Assembly: GCF_019880635.1 (NCBI RefSeq)
Contig: NZ_JAINVX010000001.1
Span: 868,001-932,000, forward strand
Length of the DNA: 64,000 nucleotides
Reading direction: 5' to 3'
From: Hanstruepera marina
Lineage (GTDB): Bacteria > Bacteroidota > Bacteroidia > Flavobacteriales > Flavobacteriaceae
Part shown: piece by piece, positions 35,528 to 44,314 of the stretch
Layout of the letters: every line of letters starts with the position of its first letter
Position numbering within the stretch: position 1 is the stretch's first letter
The notes under the pieces: model-generated
Told to the model about the DNA's origin: nothing
Seen by the model: only the letters and a program-made list of their open reading frames with translations
Databases searched by the model: none
Made by a program: the position numbers and the translations under genes

Positions 35528-36883
35528 ATGAATGTACATTTTATAGCTATAGGTGGTGCTGCTATGCACAATTTGGCCATTGCATTGCATAACAAAGGAT
35601 ATCACGTAACCGGAAGCGATGATACTATTTTTGATCCTTCAAAATCTCGTTTGCAAGCCAAAGGCTTGTTGCCTGAACAATTTGGGTGGTTTCCTGAAAA
35701 AATCAATGATAGTTTAGATGCCATCGTATTGGGGATGCACGCCAAAGCGGATAATCCAGAATTATTGAAAGCCCAGGAGTTGGGTCTTAAAATTTATAGC
35801 TATCCCGAATTTTTGTACGAACAATCCAAAGACAAAACGCGAGTCGTTATTGGAGGTAGCCATGGAAAGACCACTATTACATCCATGATTTTACATGTGA
35901 TGCATTATCACGATCGGGATGTGGATTATATGGTTGGCGCTCAATTGGAAGGCTTTGATGTGATGGTAAAACTTACCGAAGAGAACGATTTTATGGTTTT
36001 GGAAGGTGATGAGTATTTAAGCTCACCTATTGATAGACGACCAAAATTTCATTTGTACAAACCCAATATTGCCTTGTTGAGTGGCATTGCTTGGGATCAT
36101 ATTAATGTGTTTCCAACTTATGAGAATTATGTGGAACAGTTTAGCATTTTTGTAGATAGTATTGTACGTGGAGGCAGTATCACTTACAATGCCGAAGATC
36201 CGGAAGTGGCTAGAGTCGTGGAGGCCTCTGAAAACACCATTCGCAAATTACCCTATTATACACCCGAATACATGGTTGAAAATGGTGAAACCCTATTGGA
36301 AACACCTGAAGGACCTTTACCAATTGAGGTTTTTGGTAAACACAATCTGAACAATCTGGCAGGAGCCAAATGGATTTGCCAACATATAGGCATAGACGAA
36401 GACGATTTTTATGAAGCCATTGCCACTTTTAAAGGCGCCAGCAAACGTCTGGAAAAAATTGCCGAAAGCGAAACCAGCGTGGCTTATAAAGATTTTGCCC
36501 ATTCCCCAAGTAAGGTAGCTGCAACTACCAAAGCATTAAAAGAACAGTTTCCCAACAGGACTTTAGTAGCCTGTTTGGAATTACATACTTACAGTAGCTT
36601 GAATGCCGAATTTTTAAAGGAATATAAAGGAGCTTTGGGTGCTGCAGATGTAGCTGTGGTTTTCTATTCGCCTCACGCTGTCGAAATTAAAAAACTGGAA
36701 GAGGTTACCCACCAACAAATAGCCAATGCTTTTGAGCGCGACGACCTCATTATTTATACCAACCCAGACGATTTTAAAAACTATCTGTTTTCCCAAGACT
36801 TTAACAATAAAGCCTTATTGCTTATGAGTTCGGGGAATTATGGTGGTTTGGATTTTGATGAGGTAAAAAGTTTGATTGACTAG
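35528..36883 (+). CDS. mpl: UDP-N-acetylmuramate:L-alanyl-gamma-D-glutamyl-meso-diaminopimelate ligase
   Basis: Mpl re-uses murein tripeptide (Ala-Glu-DAP) by joining it to UDP-MurNAc. The 451-residue Mur ligase has an N-terminal Rossmann domain with FIAIGGAAMHNLA, the ATP P-loop GSHGKTT (110-116), LEGDEYLSSPIDRRPKFHLY, which is diagnostic for Mpl against MurC, and KDFAHSPSKVAATTKAL. Compared with MurC, the sequence FGKHNLNNLAGA and the overall length fit Mpl. murB in this window is from the same precursor pathway. After the stop lie about 300 bases of repeats. Confidence 0.93.
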   Translation: MNVHFIAIGGAAMHNLAIALHNKGYHVTGSDDTIFDPSKSRLQAKGLLPEQFGWFPEKINDSLDAIVLGMHAKADNPELLKAQELGLKIYSYPEFLYEQSKDKTRVVIGGSHGKTTITSMILHVMHYHDRDVDYMVGAQLEGFDVMVKLTEENDFMVLEGDEYLSSPIDRRPKFHLYKPNIALLSGIAWDHINVFPTYENYVEQFSIFVDSIVRGGSITYNAEDPEVARVVEASENTIRKLPYYTPEYMVENGETLLETPEGPLPIEVFGKHNLNNLAGAKWICQHIGIDEDDFYEAIATFKGASKRLEKIAESETSVAYKDFAHSPSKVAATTKALKEQFPNRTLVACLELHTYSSLNAEFLKEYKGALGAADVAVVFYSPHAVEIKKLEEVTHQQIANAFERDDLIIYTNPDDFKNYLFSQDFNNKALLLMSSGNYGGLDFDEVKSLID

Positions 36884-36904
36884 TCTTGCTATTATGAAAA
36901 AACC

Positions 36905-36994
36905 TGTCATTCCAGCGCAGGCAGGAATCTATTGTAATAACAAGTGACGTGATACGGTAATCTTTTTAGATTCCGCATCAAGTGCGGAATGACA
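36905..36994. repeat. Dispersed repeat, inverted pair (copy 2)
   Basis: TGTCATTCC (36905-36913) and its exact reverse complement GGAATGACA (36986-36994) enclose about 72 bases. The first 26 bases match 25081-25106 at 22 positions. The inner part also has TTCCGCA...TGCGGAA pairing near its right end, so a folded RNA or DNA hairpin is possible. Confidence 0.65.
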
Positions 36995-37087
36995 AATCAG
37001 TTGTCATTACGGGACAGAGCGTTTAAAAACAGTTTGGTAATCTATATGTTTGAGTCTATCGAGTAAGAGATTGCTTCACTTTAGCTT

Positions 37088-37120
37088 GTCTTGAGCGACA
37101 GTCGAAAGGTTCGCAATGAC
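37088..37120. repeat. Repeat unit with TCGA-type core
   Basis: The sequence TCTTGAGCGACAGTCGAAAGG followed by TTCGCAATGACG looks like a variant of the palindrome found inside the A2M gene (reverse complement core GAGCG..AGTCGA), followed by a partial GTCATTGCGAA-type unit. The relation to known repeat families is from memory. Confidence 0.45.
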
Positions 37121-37183
37121 GTCGTTAAGAGGAGGCACGACCAAATAATCTGTTTTTTTATCTATCATCAAGTTAATTTTTTA

Positions 37184-37764
37184 CTATTCAAAATTATCTT
37201 TTACTACTTTGGTTTTTGATAATAAGTCGTGAATTCCATTTTTCATAAACAAGAATGAAAGTCGGTCAAATGGAATAAGTCGGCAAAAGGTCCGGGTGAC
37301 TATATCTCCATTAGTTGGTTTTTCTCCGTTCATTTTCACAACGGTTGTTTTGGTTACATATTTTCCAACAGTTTTTTGAAATTTGGTTTCCATTATCGCA
37401 TAGTACCCAATAAAAGTTCCAAAAATTATTAAATATCCTATGAGCATTTGAATGTCATTATTTGCATTCAAGGGATAAGTTAGAATTCCTGCAATTAGTA
37501 TCCAAATAATAAAGTCAATTATAAAATTCACAAATCGAATACCTGGACCAGCTATATTGGAGTCAACTTTTTCTTTCTGTTCTTTTTCTGCTACTGCCTT
37601 TCTCGAATTGTTTCAAATTCAGATGTATCAATGTTTCGTTTTTCAACTTCTGCATCTGCTGCCTCGATTGCAGTGGGATTATATCTTGCCCTTTCAATGG
37701 TTACAATCTTAATTAATTCTTCATTTGTCCTTTCAGACATCACTTTCGCAAATTCGTTTTCCAT
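37184..37764 (-). pseudogene. RDD family membrane protein, disrupted by a single-base frameshift
   Basis: The gene starts at the ATG at 37764 (MENEFAKVMSERTNEELIKI) and reads 57 codons to a TAG at 37593-37591. In the next frame the protein continues without a stop (KAVAEKEQKEKVDSN, IAGPGIRFVNFI) into 115 residues of an RDD domain with membrane helices, FQKTVGKYVTKTTVV and TFCRLIPFDRLSFL. Adding one A to the AAA run near 37601-37603 restores one frame of about 193 residues (IREKAVAEKE at the junction). Either a real null mutation or a sequencing slip in a short A run is possible. The function of RDD proteins is mostly unknown, with transport suggested for some. Confidence 0.85.
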
Positions 37765-37825
37765 TAGTTTATTTTTATTGAATTTTTGGTTAATATCATT
37801 TCGTCCTAATTAGCAACGAAGCTTT

Positions 37826-38200
37826 TTATCTATTAAATAAATATGAATAAACAACTACTGAAACAAACCCTAAAATAACTATCAACCAAGAAGCAATTTT
37901 AAAACGGAAATTATCCCACTTCGAATCTTTGATTAAATTATAAATAGTGGCATACTTTTTCTCATAAAAAAAGTAATAAAATAGCAATAACAAAAACCCA
38001 ACAAATAGGATAATAACAGAAATTTTAGCGAGTTTCACATCCAATAAAGCAAAAGTAAAGAGTAAAATAGATGTAAACAACATACTTAAAGAGCAGGCAA
38101 CAATTCCATAAGCGGTTAAATGCGGAATGTCATTCGAATAATTTCCATCTTTATAATATGCATTATAAACGTGAAAGAATAAAATATTTAAAATCTTCAT
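37826..38200 (-). CDS. Small integral membrane protein of unknown function
   Basis: A 124-residue protein with three hydrophobic helices (about 28-52, 58-76, 104-122) and a short charged loop between the second and third. No known motif is seen. The start at 38200 is an ATG. It is A+T-rich, like its accessory neighbourhood (the broken RDD gene is 61 bases downstream). Real coding potential is likely but not proven. Confidence 0.6.
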   Translation of the reverse strand: MKILNILFFHVYNAYYKDGNYSNDIPHLTAYGIVACSLSMLFTSILLFTFALLDVKLAKISVIILFVGFLLLLFYYFFYEKKYATIYNLIKDSKWDNFRFKIASWLIVILGFVSVVVYSYLFNR

Positions 38201-38311
38201 ATGTTTTTATAACAGCAAATTTGCTGGAGCATTATTGGTAACAATTTGTGGTCATTAAATAATTTATATCCACCGATAACGAAGTTCGATTATTTTATTT
38301 AAAAAGTCAAA

Positions 38312-38905
38312 TCAAAACACCCTATCCAAAAAGGCTTTGATGCTTTCTTGGTTTTTTTGAATGAGTTCGGTTTTGGCATTTTGGGTGTCAGTCGTTTTCT
38401 TATCTTGTGAGAGTTTAAATTTACCTTCCCAATCCGTAATAGTTATTTCAAACATCTTGATATAGTCTAAATTCGCTTCCATTCTTGGATTATTTGCATC
38501 CAATACATACTTATGGTCTGGCGCTTCCAAAAACTCGGTCATCGTGATTAATGACCGCTTAAGTGCCTCTTTACTTTCAATAGCTTTTACAGTACCTTTT
38601 ACATGTACTTTAATGTAATTCCAAGTAGGTAATTGAGTAGTTGTATAAACCGATGGAGAAATGTAACATTGCGGTCCTGAAAAAATAAGGTTCACACTAT
38701 TGTTGTCTTTCAACAAGGGCGTCTGCGGATTGTAAATATCAATGTGTCCAATAAGTTTTCCTTCATCGTTTAATATCAATGGTAAATGGGTAATGAGCGG
38801 TTCTTGGTCTTTTACAGATATTACCGTAGCCAAAGGATAGGTTTTTATAACCTCTATTAAATGTTCGCGATTATGGTCTTGATGGTGTGGTGGTGGATAG
38901 GTCAT
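38312..38905 (-). CDS. FMN-binding PaiB-like protein
   Basis: A 197-residue protein of the PaiB family (FMN-binding split-barrel fold; the Bacillus member is called a negative regulator of sporulation and protease genes). The N-terminus MTYPPPHHQDHNREHL, with LPLILNDEGKLIGHI, NLIFSGPQCYISPSVY and LPTWNYIKVHVKG, is typical. Despite the family name there is no helix-turn-helix, and a flavin-binding or reductase role is as likely as regulation. Its start shares 4 bases with the upstream DUF1569 stop (TAATG), so they are coupled. Confidence 0.88.
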   Translation of the reverse strand: MTYPPPHHQDHNREHLIEVIKTYPLATVISVKDQEPLITHLPLILNDEGKLIGHIDIYNPQTPLLKDNNSVNLIFSGPQCYISPSVYTTTQLPTWNYIKVHVKGTVKAIESKEALKRSLITMTEFLEAPDHKYVLDANNPRMEANLDYIKMFEITITDWEGKFKLSQDKKTTDTQNAKTELIQKNQESIKAFLDRVF

Positions 38906-39354
38906 TATACTCCAAATTGATTTAAATGATGGTCTAAATGCTTGTATTGCATCTTACCCCATTGATCCTGTGTAAAATACCCAAACATAGGATGTGGTGG
39001 CCATTCAGTTTGATCTTTTTTAGTATGAAATTTTTCGATTTCTTCTAACAAATCTGTTTTTTCATTACGAAAATTTTTGTCGTTTGACACCACAAATTCT
39101 TTTGTTGTAGGTAAGCTTTGTTTCCACGCTTTATCATCATATAAAGAGGATTTAAACATAGAGAATAATAGGCGTTTAAATACATTTGGTTTTTCCAAAG
39201 CCAGTTCGCCTAGGGCAACTTGTAATGGAAACTTACAATGAGCTAACATTTGTGAGGCATTCATTTTTCCCCATTTTGGATTTTGGTTTTCTTGTAGTAA
39301 TTCTATTCTGGCTCTTATTTCAGAAACAGTATCTTCAGAAAATAATGATTTCAT
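38905..39354 (-). CDS. DUF1569 (DinB-like) protein
   Basis: A 149-residue four-helix protein. KMNASQMLAHCKFPL and the C-terminal KHLDHHLNQF give histidines in the DinB-fold ligand positions. No signal peptide is present. It is translated together with the PaiB-like gene, with which it overlaps by one base. Function unknown; DinB-like proteins often use metal and thiols. Confidence 0.8.
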   Translation of the reverse strand: MKSLFSEDTVSEIRARIELLQENQNPKWGKMNASQMLAHCKFPLQVALGELALEKPNVFKRLLFSMFKSSLYDDKAWKQSLPTTKEFVVSNDKNFRNEKTDLLEEIEKFHTKKDQTEWPPHPMFGYFTQDQWGKMQYKHLDHHLNQFGV

Positions 39355-39386
39355 TTTTTTATTTATAAGGTTAAGTAATCCAAAAA

Positions 39387-39417
39387 TTGCTTCTGAAAGT
39401 TACAATATTTATATTTA
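39387..39417 (+). promoter_or_regulatory. Promoter adjoining the radC start
   Basis: TTG at 39387-39389, 20 bases, then TATATTTA (39410-39417), close to TAnnTTTG. The ATG at 39422 is only 4 bases further, so the mRNA would be leaderless or nearly so. Confidence 0.4.
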
Positions 39418-39421
39418 CTAA

Positions 39422-40120
39422 ATGACTGAAAAACACGCTTCATTTTCTATAAAAAATTGGTCACAAGATGACCAACCACGAGAGAAACTCCGCGACAAGG
39501 GAAAAGCGGCATTAAGTGATGCCGAGTTGGTGGCCATTTTAATAGGTTCGGGCAGTCGGAATGAAAGCGCAGTTGATTTGTGCAAGCGTATTTTAGTTTC
39601 GGTTGATAACAATTTGAATGAGCTGGGCAAGTTATCTTTAAAACAGTTGATGGCTTTTAAAGGCATAGGCGAGGCAAAGGCGATTACTATTGCAGCAGCT
39701 ATGGAGTTGGGCAGAAGACGAAGAGGAGAAGAAGCCTTGGAGAAAAAGAAAATAACCTCTAGCATTTCGGTATTTGAATTGATGCAACCCATTATAGGAG
39801 AGCTCCCACATGAAGAATTCTGGATTATTTATTTGAACAACTCCAACAAGGTCATTCAAAAACAGCAATTGAGTAAAGGTGGTATTACAGGAACTTTAGT
39901 TGATGTGCGATTGGTTCTAAAAATGGCTTTAGAATTGGGTGCAACAGGCATTATTTTGGTTCATAATCATCCATCGGGAACCTTAAAGCCTAGTGAAGCT
40001 GACAAACAGATTACTCAAAAATTGAAACGAGCTGGAGAAAGTTTAGATATTAAAGTTTTAGATCATATTATTGTAACCGAAGAAGCATATTTTAGTTTTG
40101 CAGACGAAACTCTAATTTAA
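39422..40120 (+). CDS. radC: RadC family JAB-domain protein
   Basis: A 232-residue RadC. Helix-hairpin-helix motifs (about 70-95, FKGIGEAKAITI) precede a JAB1/MPN metalloprotease-like domain with the zinc motif HNHPSG plus a later Asp (H181, H183, S185, D194) and a glutamate upstream (E131). RadC was named for DNA repair, but that role is disputed. A metal hydrolase activity is plausible. It begins a run of four plus-strand genes ending near 42910, each overlapping or close to the next. Confidence 0.93.
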   Translation: MTEKHASFSIKNWSQDDQPREKLRDKGKAALSDAELVAILIGSGSRNESAVDLCKRILVSVDNNLNELGKLSLKQLMAFKGIGEAKAITIAAAMELGRRRRGEEALEKKKITSSISVFELMQPIIGELPHEEFWIIYLNNSNKVIQKQQLSKGGITGTLVDVRLVLKMALELGATGIILVHNHPSGTLKPSEADKQITQKLKRAGESLDIKVLDHIIVTEEAYFSFADETLI

Positions 40121-41421
40121 TGGTACTTGTATATACGCACAAAATTACACCTCGATTAAAATATGCCTTTAAACATATTTTCACCCGTATTTTAGATGTT
40201 CCAGTGGCATTTACTACTACTATAGAGGAGTTTATTGCTCACGATTCAGTTAAAATATCCTATGCAAAACAACCGTTAGGGAATGAGATTTTTATAAGAA
40301 GTCATGATTTACTTTTTGAGCAAGGCTTGTCAGATTTAGATATACACGTGCAAGATTGGGACGATACTAAATGTTTTTTTACAACGAGTGAAAGAAGTAG
40401 TGTGCCTTTTGACATTTTTGCAGCGACATTTTATTTGTTAAGTCGGTATGAAGAGTATCTACCTCATGTTAAAGATGAATATGGTAGGTTTATGGCTGAA
40501 GAAAGTTTAGCCTACAAAAATAATTTTTTAAATCAGCCTGTAGTTGATATCTGGGCTTATAAGTTTAAAACAATTGTACAAGCTCAATTTCCTGAGTTTA
40601 AATTCCCGAATAGAAACTATAAGATTAAACCAATAATAGATGTGCCATCACCTTATAGTTTCAAATTAAAGGGCATTTTAAGAACCATTGGTGGGAGTTT
40701 AAAAGATTTGTCTAGCTTTAAATTTAAACGTATGTACACCCGATTTTTGGTAATCATAGGCTTAAAGCATGACCCTGATGACACGTTTAAGTATATTTTA
40801 AATAGGCAAAAACAATCTAAATACAAGTTTTTGTTTTTCTTTTTAATAGGGGACTATTCTACTTACGACAAAGGTGTAAATGCTCAAAAGAAACAGTTTG
40901 TATCGTTGATTAAGCATGTAGCCGATTATTGTAATGTAGGTTTAAAAATGTCTTTTTTTGCTTTAGAAGATCCATTAGTGTTAAAGGAGGAAAAGAATAG
41001 AATAGAAAGTATTTTAAATACGACCTTAACTGCGTCAAGGCAGTCGTTTTCTAAATTAAATTTACCTAATTCATACAGAAATTTAGTTGAGTTAGAGATA
41101 TTGGAAGATTATACTATGGGTTATGTAAACCACATGGGTTTTAGAGCGGGAACATGTACCCCTTTTTTGTTTTACGATCTCGATTTTGAAATACAAACTC
41201 CATTAATGATACATTCATATCATGTAATGGATTATACATTGCTTAAAACCCAATCATTATTGGACAAGAAGAAGGTGTTAAACGAAATAATACGAGAAGT
41301 CAAATTGGTAAATGGTGAGTTTATTCCAGTTTTTCACAATTATACATTTAGTGATATTGATAGGTGGAAAGGGTTTAAAGAATTGTTTAATTTAATATTG
41401 GAGTCAGCAAATGAAGCTTAA
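40120..41421 (+). CDS. Polysaccharide deacetylase-like protein (DUF7033 type), ligands altered
   Basis: A 433-residue protein with the layout of flavobacterial DUF7033/NodB-like deacetylases: an N-terminal region (about 1-150) with PFDIFAATFYLLSRYEEY, a middle with the first NodB block and a C-terminal FRAGTCTPFLFYDLDFEIQTPL. The key positions differ from what I recall of the family: IDVPSPYSF instead of a D-x-D block, VGLKMSF where a metal histidine would be (GLHPSY), and HNYTFSD for HNESLSD. It may be an inactive relative or have a changed activity. Start and the radC stop share one base. Confidence 0.75.
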   Translation: MVLVYTHKITPRLKYAFKHIFTRILDVPVAFTTTIEEFIAHDSVKISYAKQPLGNEIFIRSHDLLFEQGLSDLDIHVQDWDDTKCFFTTSERSSVPFDIFAATFYLLSRYEEYLPHVKDEYGRFMAEESLAYKNNFLNQPVVDIWAYKFKTIVQAQFPEFKFPNRNYKIKPIIDVPSPYSFKLKGILRTIGGSLKDLSSFKFKRMYTRFLVIIGLKHDPDDTFKYILNRQKQSKYKFLFFFLIGDYSTYDKGVNAQKKQFVSLIKHVADYCNVGLKMSFFALEDPLVLKEEKNRIESILNTTLTASRQSFSKLNLPNSYRNLVELEILEDYTMGYVNHMGFRAGTCTPFLFYDLDFEIQTPLMIHSYHVMDYTLLKTQSLLDKKKVLNEIIREVKLVNGEFIPVFHNYTFSDIDRWKGFKELFNLILESANEA

Positions 41422-42100
41422 AGGCATAACCGACGTTTTTTTTGATTTAGACCACACACTCTGGGATTTTGATAAGAATTCTGCGCTAACATTCGAAAAG
41501 ATATTTGATATTCACAATGTAGGAGTTGTTTTAGATGATTTTTTAACAGTTTATGAACCTATTAATTTGAATTACTGGAAGCTCTATCGCGAAGAAAAAA
41601 TAGACAAAGCTGCCTTAAGATACGGTCGGCTTAAGAATACCTTTGATGCTATTGACTATTATGTAGAAGATAGATTAATTAATCGTTTATCAGAAGATTA
41701 TATAACACATTTACCATCAAACAATTATTTGTTTGATGGCACAATTGAAATATTAAACTATTTAAAACCAAAATATAGGCTTCATATAATCACTAATGGA
41801 TTTCACGAAGTACAGCATGGAAAATTACAAAATTCGAATATTGATATTTTTTTTGAAACCGTAACAAATTCAGAAATGGTTGGTGTAAAGAAACCAAACC
41901 CCATTATTTTTGAGCAAGCTTTAAACTTGGCTAACACAACTGTAAACTCTAGTGTTATGGTTGGAGATAACTGGGAAGCTGATATACAAGGAGCTATAAA
42001 TATTGGTTTGGATGCTATTTGTTTTAATGTTCATGGCACAAAGCTTGATAAGAATATAAAACAGATTCCAAATTTACTAGATTTGAAATTGTATTTGTAA
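41411..42100 (+). CDS. yjjG: YjjG-type HAD nucleotide phosphatase
   Basis: A 229-residue haloacid dehalogenase phosphatase. Motif I is FFDLDHTLWDF with D12, D14 and T16. The cap begins SALTFEKIF, motif II is ITNGF, the lysine is in GVKKPNPIIF, and motif IV is MVGDNWEADIQGA. YjjG dephosphorylates noncanonical pyrimidine nucleotides such as dUMP analogues, a house-cleaning role. It overlaps the upstream deacetylase-like gene by 11 bases. Confidence 0.9.
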   Translation: MKLKGITDVFFDLDHTLWDFDKNSALTFEKIFDIHNVGVVLDDFLTVYEPINLNYWKLYREEKIDKAALRYGRLKNTFDAIDYYVEDRLINRLSEDYITHLPSNNYLFDGTIEILNYLKPKYRLHIITNGFHEVQHGKLQNSNIDIFFETVTNSEMVGVKKPNPIIFEQALNLANTTVNSSVMVGDNWEADIQGAINIGLDAICFNVHGTKLDKNIKQIPNLLDLKLYL

Positions 42101-42133
42101 ATCAAGATGTATCTTTATAAAAATTTAATACAC

Positions 42134-42910
42134 ATGTTAAAAAGAATAGTACTGTTGATTGTTGTAACTACTTTGGGAAATGTTTTTGCACAACAGAATG
42201 TAAATAATTACAAGTATGTAATCGTACCAGACACTTACGATTTTCAGCACAATCCGGATGAATATCAATTAAATTCTCTTTCACAATTTTTATTCAATAA
42301 ATATGGATTTACGGCCATAATGCAGGGAGACGAATTTCCTGAAGATTTACAAAAAAACGGCTGTTTAGCTCTTCGTGCAGATGTGGTAAAAGACAAAGGT
42401 ATGTTCTTAACTAAATTACATGTGGTATTGAAGAATTGTAAAGATCAAATTGTTTTTGAAGGACTTAATGGAGAGAGTAGGGAAAAGAAGTATAAAGTTG
42501 CGTATAACAAAGCTTTGAGAGAAGCATTTTTGTATGTCAAAGAATTGAATTACAAGTACGAACCTTTAGAGCCCAATAGTCAAGAAAACCATGATGTTTC
42601 TGAAGTAAAGCCTGTAAAACCTATAGAGGTTACTGCAGAAACTACTGTACAAAAAACCGAAGTAACCGCACCTATAAAGAAGGTAGAAACTGACAGTTCA
42701 GAAGTTTTATATGCACAACCAATAAATAATGGGTATCAGTTGGTTGACAGTACACCAAAAGTTGTTTACATCTTAATTTTTTCAGGCAAAAAAGATTTTT
42801 TTATGGTAAAGGATAGGAATGCTACAGTCTATAAACTAAATGACAATTGGGTTATCGCCGAGACTATTGGTGAGGACCTACAAGTTAAAACGCTTAATAT
42901 TAAATTTTAG
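42134..42910 (+). CDS. Secreted protein of unknown function
   Basis: A 258-residue protein with a signal peptide (about 1-20, ending VFAQ). The first domain (about 25-150) includes PDTYDFQHNPDEYQLNSL and FLFNKYGFTA and looks like a compact alpha/beta envelope domain. A Glu/Lys/Pro-rich linker follows (about 155-195, EVKPVKPIEV), then a C-terminal beta segment. No named family is recognised. The start at 42134 begins the signal peptide; an earlier in-frame ATG at 42107 would add nine residues. The last 4 bases overlap the convergent rarA gene. Confidence 0.72.
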   Translation: MLKRIVLLIVVTTLGNVFAQQNVNNYKYVIVPDTYDFQHNPDEYQLNSLSQFLFNKYGFTAIMQGDEFPEDLQKNGCLALRADVVKDKGMFLTKLHVVLKNCKDQIVFEGLNGESREKKYKVAYNKALREAFLYVKELNYKYEPLEPNSQENHDVSEVKPVKPIEVTAETTVQKTEVTAPIKKVETDSSEVLYAQPINNGYQLVDSTPKVVYILIFSGKKDFFMVKDRNATVYKLNDNWVIAETIGEDLQVKTLNIKF

Positions 42911-44184
42911 TAATCGTATTTATCTTTCCAGCGTTTTTTTAAAAACTCCCTTTGGTTTTGCTCTCTAGAATTATTTCCTGGGTTGTAAAGTTGTGTGTTT
43001 TTAATCTCTTCGGGTAAAAATTCCTGCTTGGCAAAGTTGTCTTCGTAGTTGTGGGCATATTTATAATTATCACCATAACCTAATTCTTTCATAAGTTTAG
43101 TTGGTGCATTTCGTATTTCTAGAGGTACACTTAAATCGCCAGTTTCTTTTACTAACAGTTGGGCTTTATTTATAGCTTGATAGGATGCATTACTTTTTGG
43201 AGAGCAGGCTAAATATGTGGCACATTGACTCAAAATTATACGTGATTCAGGATTACCAATTGTAGAAACGGCTTGGAAGGTATTGTTAGCAATTACTAAT
43301 GCCGTTGGGTTTGCATTGCCAATATCCTCACTGGCTAAAATTAACAATCGTCTAGCAATAAACTTAACATCTTCACCGCCTTCTACCATTCTAGCCAACC
43401 AATAAACAGCTGCATTAGGGTCACTACCTCTAATAGACTTTATAAATGCAGAAATAATATCGTAATGTTGTTCCCCAGTTTTGTCATAGCGTACCGTATT
43501 GTTTTGGACGTTTTGCAAAACCATGTCATTAGTAATCGTTATTTCGGCTTCAGATTGACTATTAACCAATAATTCAAATATATTGAGCAATTTTCTGGCA
43601 TCCCCTCCAGAAAGACGAAATAAAGCATCTGTTTCTTTGAGTTTTACATTTTTTTGGGATATGATACTGTCTTTTTCAATAGCACGTCTTAAAAGTGCTT
43701 CTAAATCGCTTTTATTAAAGGCGTTTAGAATATAGACCTGACAACGTGATAAAAGTGCAGGAATAACTTCAAAACTGGGATTCTCTGTTGTAGCTCCAAT
43801 AAGTGTTACCCAACCTTTTTCAACAGCCTGCAATAAGGAGTCTTGTTGCGATTTACTAAACCTATGTATTTCGTCAATAAACAATATGGGATTTTTAGTA
43901 GTAAAAAGACCTCCCGATTTTTTTGCCTTTTCTATAACTTCTCGAACATCCTTAACCCCAGAATTTATTGCACTCAAAGTATAAAATGGACGTTCTGCCT
44001 CATTCGCTATTATATTAGCTAACGTTGTTTTCCCAATACCTGGAGGGCCCCAAAGTATCATGGATGGAATGATGCCTTGTTTTATATGTCTAGTTAAGCT
44101 ACCATTAGATCCAACTAAATGGGCTTGACTAATATAATGTTCAAGAGCCTGTGGCCTTAATCGTTCTGCTAAAGGTTCATTCAT
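42907..44184 (-). CDS. rarA: Replication-associated recombination protein A
   Basis: RarA (MgsA) is a clamp-loader-like AAA+ ATPase at stalled replication forks. The 425-residue protein has Walker A GPPGIGKTT (46-54), Walker B LFIDEIHRF (D104, E105), sensor region GATTENPSFEV, LLSRCQVYIL, and the RarA C-terminal domain (MVEGGEDVKFIARRLLILASEDIG, then QAINKAQ), which mediates tetramer formation. It stands alone on the minus strand between two convergent or divergent plus-strand units. Confidence 0.95.
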   Translation of the reverse strand: MNEPLAERLRPQALEHYISQAHLVGSNGSLTRHIKQGIIPSMILWGPPGIGKTTLANIIANEAERPFYTLSAINSGVKDVREVIEKAKKSGGLFTTKNPILFIDEIHRFSKSQQDSLLQAVEKGWVTLIGATTENPSFEVIPALLSRCQVYILNAFNKSDLEALLRRAIEKDSIISQKNVKLKETDALFRLSGGDARKLLNIFELLVNSQSEAEITITNDMVLQNVQNNTVRYDKTGEQHYDIISAFIKSIRGSDPNAAVYWLARMVEGGEDVKFIARRLLILASEDIGNANPTALVIANNTFQAVSTIGNPESRIILSQCATYLACSPKSNASYQAINKAQLLVKETGDLSVPLEIRNAPTKLMKELGYGDNYKYAHNYEDNFAKQEFLPEEIKNTQLYNPGNNSREQNQREFLKKRWKDKYDY

Positions 44185-44281
44185 ATAGTAAAATTAAACA
44201 ATTAGATACATAGAGAATTACAAAGACATGAAATTTTTAGTTTTAATCTAGTTAGCATGACAATTTATCACATATAAGAAT

Positions 44282-44311
44282 TTTGGAAACAATATTGTTA
44301 ATGTATATTTA
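44282..44311 (+). promoter_or_regulatory. Promoter adjoining the rhomboid start
   Basis: TTTG at 44282-44285, 18 bases, then TATATTTA (44304-44311). The ATG at 44315 follows after 3 bases, giving a leaderless or near-leaderless transcript if used. Confidence 0.45.
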
Positions 44312-44314
44312 ATT

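Larger units (their letters stand above)
36884..37183. other. 300-base intergenic region made largely of short repeats
   Basis: No open frame is convincing here. The region holds a GTCATTCC/GGAATGAC inverted pair (36905-36994), a third partial TGTCATTACGGG (about 37002-37013) and a unit resembling the TCGA palindrome (37088-37120). It separates mpl from the broken RDD gene and looks like an accumulation site for small non-coding repeats. Confidence 0.6.

Noticed and set aside
37591-37764. A separate small protein MENEFAKV...IRERQ
   Set aside because: Its end fits into the next frame of the RDD gene by one base; a frameshift explains it better than a free 57-residue protein.
38213-38226. Perfect 14-base palindrome CAGCAAATTTGCTG
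   Set aside because: It is short and has no loop or T run on either side; too weak for a terminator or operator call.
42107-42133. Earlier ATG for the secreted protein after yjjG
   Set aside because: The added nine residues precede a normal signal peptide and would weaken it; the ATG at 42134 is the better start.
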